Below are positions 61,149 to 64,000 of a stretch of 64,000 bases of DNA, piece after piece. The position numbers and the translations under genes were made by a program. The notes beneath the pieces were generated by a model. The model was not told the DNA's origin. It was given only the letters and a program-made list of their open reading frames with translations, and ran no database searches. Location: NCBI RefSeq assembly GCF_007018905.1, contig NZ_CP041402.1:3522001-3586000 (forward strand), given 5' to 3'. How positions within the stretch are numbered: the first letter of the stretch is position 1; every line of letters starts with the position of its first letter. The DNA comes from Tardiphaga sp. vice304 (lineage in GTDB: Bacteria; Pseudomonadota; Alphaproteobacteria; Rhizobiales; Xanthobacteraceae).

Positions 61149-62720
61149 GTGACGCTTTCATCGCCACCAGCCCGCAGCGACTTTCAGGTCGCCATCATCG
61201 GCCATGGCCCGTCCGGCGCCATTGCGGCCAGCCTGCTCGGCGACCGCGGCATCCGCACGCTGGCGATCGACCGCCAGCGCGACGTCTATGACCTGCCGCG
61301 GGCGATCGCGATCGATCATGAGATCCTGCGCGTGATCGACAATCTCGGCGCCGCCCCCGCGGTGATGCCGTTCATCGCGCCGTTCTCGGCCTCGCAGCAT
61401 TTTGGCGCGAGGGGCCAGTTGATCCGTCGCATCGACATGGTCGCCGAGCCCTACCCGCTCGGCTACACGCCGAGCATGGTGTTCACGCAACCGCCGGTCG
61501 AGGCGGCCTTGCGCGACCACGCCGCGGCCTATGACAGCGTGACGGCCGAACTGGGCACGGAACTGGTCGGCTTCGAGCAGTCGGAGCATCAGGTCACGCT
61601 GCAGCTGCGCGACGACAGCGGCGCGACGCGGACGGTTACCGCGGACTATGTCATCGCCTGCGACGGCGCCTCGAGCCCGGTGCGGCGGCAGCTCGGCATC
61701 GGATTCGAGGATCTGGTATTCGACGAGCCTTGGCTGGTGATTGACCTGCAGGTCAATGATGGTGCGCTCGGCAAGCTGCCCGACACCTCCGCGCAGTTTT
61801 GCGAGCCGTCGCGGCCGACGTCGTTCATCATCTGCCCCGGCAACCACCGGCGCTTCGAGATCATGTTGTTGCCCGGCGAAGATCCGTCGACGATGGAAAC
61901 CGCTGTCGAGGTGTGGCGGCTGCTGGCGCGATGGATCACGCCCGACGATGCCACGCTATGGCGCGCGGCGAGCTACCGTTTTCATGCGCTGGTCGCCGCG
62001 CAATGGCGACAGGGCCGCATCTTCCTCGCCGGCGATGCAGCGCACCAGCAGCCGCCCTTCATCGGCCAGGGCATGTGCCAGGGCATTCGCGACGTCGTCA
62101 ATCTGGCATGGAAGCTCGACCGTGTTCTCACGGGCCGCTCCGGCGACGTAGTGCTCGACAGTTACGGCGAGGAACGCAGCACGCATGTTCGCGAGCTGAC
62201 GTCGCGGATCAAGGCGATCGGCCATGTGATCTGCGAGCGCGATCCGGTCGCGGCCGATGCGCGCGACGCTCGCATCCTCGCGGAGGGCGGCGGTCAGCCA
62301 CGCACCGTGACCCGCCAGGAAATCGTGCCACCGCTGCAGGCCGGCCTGCTGGCGCATCCGCTTCATCCGGCGCACGGCACGTTGTTTCCGCAGCCCTGGA
62401 TCCGCGCGGCAACGGGTGTGCAGTTGCTCGATGTCGTCGCGGGCACCGGATGGCGATTGGTACTGGACGCGCGAAGCGGCCCGGAGCTTTTTCCGGCGCA
62501 GCAGGCAGAACTTGCGCGACTGGGCGTGCGCCCGATCCGGATCGGCCCGGACAGCGACAACACTGCGCTGGTCGAAAAAGACGACGTCGTTGCCGGCTGG
62601 TTCGAACGCCACGGCTGCGTCGCGGCACTGGTGCGCCCCGATCATTACGTCTTCGGCGTCGTCAGCGATCTGGCAATGCTTGACGACCAGCTCGGCCAGT
62701 TGGCGATCGCTTTGCAATGA
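61149..62720 (+). CDS. MhpA-like FAD aromatic hydroxylase
   Basis: 523 aa from the GTG at 61149, with AGGAG six bases upstream. FAD motifs are intact: IIGHGPSGAIAASLLGDRGI, the DG motif CDGASSPVRRQLG and the GD motif LAGDAAHQQPPFIGQGMCQG. The C-terminal half is the thioredoxin-like end of 3-(3-hydroxyphenyl)propionate hydroxylases. It probably hydroxylates a phenolic acid to a catechol for the dioxygenase. Substrate not identified. Confidence 0.88.
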   Translation: MTLSSPPARSDFQVAIIGHGPSGAIAASLLGDRGIRTLAIDRQRDVYDLPRAIAIDHEILRVIDNLGAAPAVMPFIAPFSASQHFGARGQLIRRIDMVAEPYPLGYTPSMVFTQPPVEAALRDHAAAYDSVTAELGTELVGFEQSEHQVTLQLRDDSGATRTVTADYVIACDGASSPVRRQLGIGFEDLVFDEPWLVIDLQVNDGALGKLPDTSAQFCEPSRPTSFIICPGNHRRFEIMLLPGEDPSTMETAVEVWRLLARWITPDDATLWRAASYRFHALVAAQWRQGRIFLAGDAAHQQPPFIGQGMCQGIRDVVNLAWKLDRVLTGRSGDVVLDSYGEERSTHVRELTSRIKAIGHVICERDPVAADARDARILAEGGGQPRTVTRQEIVPPLQAGLLAHPLHPAHGTLFPQPWIRAATGVQLLDVVAGTGWRLVLDARSGPELFPAQQAELARLGVRPIRIGPDSDNTALVEKDDVVAGWFERHGCVAALVRPDHYVFGVVSDLAMLDDQLGQLAIALQ

Positions 62721-62790
62721 CCCGCCAACGAAGCTGTGACGTTTCACACATCCATCGCCGCCACGCGATTTCTCCAACGAGGACGAAACC

Positions 62791-63639
62791 ATGAGATTGG
62801 CAAGCTTCAAGATCGGCAGCAACAGCACCTGGGGTTTGATCGAGGGTGACGACGCGCTCGACATTGGCTCGGTCGTGAAGGACCGCTATCCCGATCTGAA
62901 ATCCGCCATCGCGGCCGATGCGCTGGCGGCCGTGGCCGACGCCGCGCGCGACGCCAAGCGTTACCCGACGGCCGCCATCCATTGGCTGCCGGTGATCCCA
63001 AACCCCGACAAGATCCTTTGCATCGGCCTCAACTACGAGACGCACCGCAAGGAGACCGGCCGCTCCGAAGTCGAGAACCCCACCGTGTTCGGCCGCTTCG
63101 CCAACAGCCAGACTGGACATCTCGCCGACATCATCCGGCCGAAGCTGTCGACCCATCTCGACTATGAGGGCGAGCTCGCGATCATCATCGGCAAACCCGG
63201 CCGCCACATCACCCGGGCAGACGCGTGGAGCCATATCGCCGGCTACGCCTGCTACAATGAAGGCAGCGTGCGCGACTTCCAGCGTCACACGCATCAGTTC
63301 ACGCCCGGCAAGAATTTTCCGGAGACCGGCGCGTTCGGGCCGTGGATGATGACGCCGGACGAACTCGGCGACGTCAAGCCGTTGCGGCTGCAGACCCGCA
63401 TCAATGGCCAGATCGTGCAGGACGCAACCATCGATCAGATGATCTTCGATATTCCGCGCCAGATCGAATATTGCTCGTCGTTCACGCGGCTGGAGCCCGG
63501 CGACGTGATCGTCACCGGCACGCCGGGCGGCGTTGGCGCCAAGCGCACCCCGCCGCTGTGGCTGAAGCCCGGCGATATCGTCGAAGTCGAGATCGACAGA
63601 CTCGGCGTGCTGCGCAACGGCGTCGCCGACGAAATCTGA
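62791..63639 (+). CDS. Fumarylacetoacetate hydrolase family protein
   Basis: 282 aa, start ATG with GAGGA upstream. LGLNY-like ILCIGLNYETHRKE, DYEGELAIIIGK with the two metal glutamates, and GDVIVTGTPGGVG are conserved. Members hydrolyse C-C bonds of ring-fission products or isomerise dicarboxylic acids. In this cluster it is the likely hydrolase after meta-cleavage. Confidence 0.92.
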   Translation: MRLASFKIGSNSTWGLIEGDDALDIGSVVKDRYPDLKSAIAADALAAVADAARDAKRYPTAAIHWLPVIPNPDKILCIGLNYETHRKETGRSEVENPTVFGRFANSQTGHLADIIRPKLSTHLDYEGELAIIIGKPGRHITRADAWSHIAGYACYNEGSVRDFQRHTHQFTPGKNFPETGAFGPWMMTPDELGDVKPLRLQTRINGQIVQDATIDQMIFDIPRQIEYCSSFTRLEPGDVIVTGTPGGVGAKRTPPLWLKPGDIVEVEIDRLGVLRNGVADEI

Positions 63640-63646
63640 TGCGTTA

Positions 63647-63672
63647 GCGACGGCCTGCACGCAGGCCGTCGC
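63647..63672. terminator. Perfect hairpin between FAH gene and Bug gene
   Basis: GCGACGGCCTGC (63647-63658) pairs fully with GCAGGCCGTCGC (63661-63672). No T run follows, so it may attenuate or protect the transcript rather than end it. Confidence 0.6.
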
Positions 63673-63748
63673 AGCAGCGCTCGACTATCCCGATCGAAAA
63701 TGCCTCAAGCGATACCAAATCGCAGGCCATACCATCCAGGAGGATACC

Positions 63749-64000
63749 ATGCTCAAGCCGACTTACCTTGCACTGCTGACCGGCGCCGTGCTCGGACTAG
63801 CTCCACCGGCGCATGCGCAATCATGGCCGACGCGGCCCATCACCGTCGTGGTATCGCAGGCCGCCGGCAACAGCCCGGACGTGCTGTGCCGCATCATCGT
63901 CGACAAAATCGGCCGGGCGCTCGGGCAGCAATTCGTCGTCGAAAACCGCACCGGCGCCGCCAATCTGGTCGGCACCCAGACCGTCGCGCGCGCCGCGCCG
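63749..64000 (+). CDS. Bug/TctC-type tricarboxylate-family binding protein, cut by the window edge
   Basis: The first 84 residues are present. A signal peptide (LALLTGAVLGLAPPAHAQ) is followed by WPTRPITVVVSQAAGNSPDV and FVVENRTGAANLVG, which are typical Bug-family starts. AGGAGG precedes the ATG at 63749. Such proteins bind carboxylic or aromatic acids for a tripartite tricarboxylate transporter. It is probably the uptake part of the preceding catabolic cluster. Confidence 0.9.
   Translation, partial: MLKPTYLALLTGAVLGLAPPAHAQSWPTRPITVVVSQAAGNSPDVLCRIIVDKIGRALGQQFVVENRTGAANLVGTQTVARAAP

Noticed and set aside
61145..61180. An ATG at 61145 as the hydroxylase start, implying a frameshift
   Set aside because: The ATG is in another frame. 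The GTG at 61149 has an AGGAG at ideal spacing and gives an intact protein.

Overview
The window is GC-rich alphaproteobacterial DNA, most likely Bradyrhizobium or a close relative in the Nitrobacteraceae. The main evidence is a divergent ndvC/ndvB pair for cyclic beta-glucan synthesis, an IalB-family protein, an mfd-sdhE/recG arrangement, glmU with glmS, and many tiny alanine- and arginine-rich hypothetical proteins. This assignment comes from gene content read by eye, not from a database search. Most of the window is ordinary chromosome interrupted by several accessory patches.

Layout. 0-3.7 kb: minus-strand phage or gene-transfer-agent-like structural genes (portal, a GTA-gp10-like tail protein, prohead protease, capsid and a cut-off gene), ending beside the 3' end of tRNA-Pro with no terminase in view. 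3.8-18.3 kb: DUF192 protein, double cold-shock protein, sirtuin, glyoxalase I, a GST, a PilZ protein, tRNA-Glu with a low-GC pocket behind it, a PrsW-like protease, an HdeD-like protein, IalB, and many small genes separated by clear hairpin terminators. 18.5-23.7 kb: a peptide-type binding protein, an AMP-ligase-like protein without its P-loop, a GGDEF-like protein without GGDEF, and a PRC-barrel protein. 23.9-30 kb: mfd-sdhE divergent from recG. 30-33.4 kb: a tightly overlapping two-component system followed by a methyltransferase and a DedA-like membrane protein. 33.5-39.8 kb: DUF502, glmS, glmU and a proline-rich SPOR-like membrane protein. 39.8-45 kb: ndvC, a secreted protein and ndvB.

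45.1-50.3 kb is a disturbed region just downstream of tRNA-Lys. A 19-bp sequence occurs in opposite orientations near 45.94 and 50.21 kb. Between the two copies lie a decayed serine-recombinase gene, two related ORF fragments as direct repeats, and a CHASE-like/GGDEF/EAL signalling gene. I regard this as the most unusual structure in the window.

50.3-54 kb: two small secreted proteins, an EamA-type transporter, an orphan BrnA-like antitoxin and cysK. 54.1-58.2 kb: a complete arsenic resistance locus, arsR-arsB-arsO diverging from arsC-arsH, with a near-perfect palindrome overlapping the presumed promoter region. 58.2-64 kb: a GntR/FCD regulator diverging from a set of catabolic genes (ACMSD-type amidohydrolase, two-domain extradiol dioxygenase, MhpA-like hydroxylase, FAH-family hydrolase, and the start of a Bug/TctC binding protein). 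This looks like uptake, ring hydroxylation, ring cleavage and hydrolysis of an unidentified aromatic acid.

Coordinates of small genes use the start codon best supported by a ribosome binding site where one is visible. Family names are recognised from motifs, not from searches.
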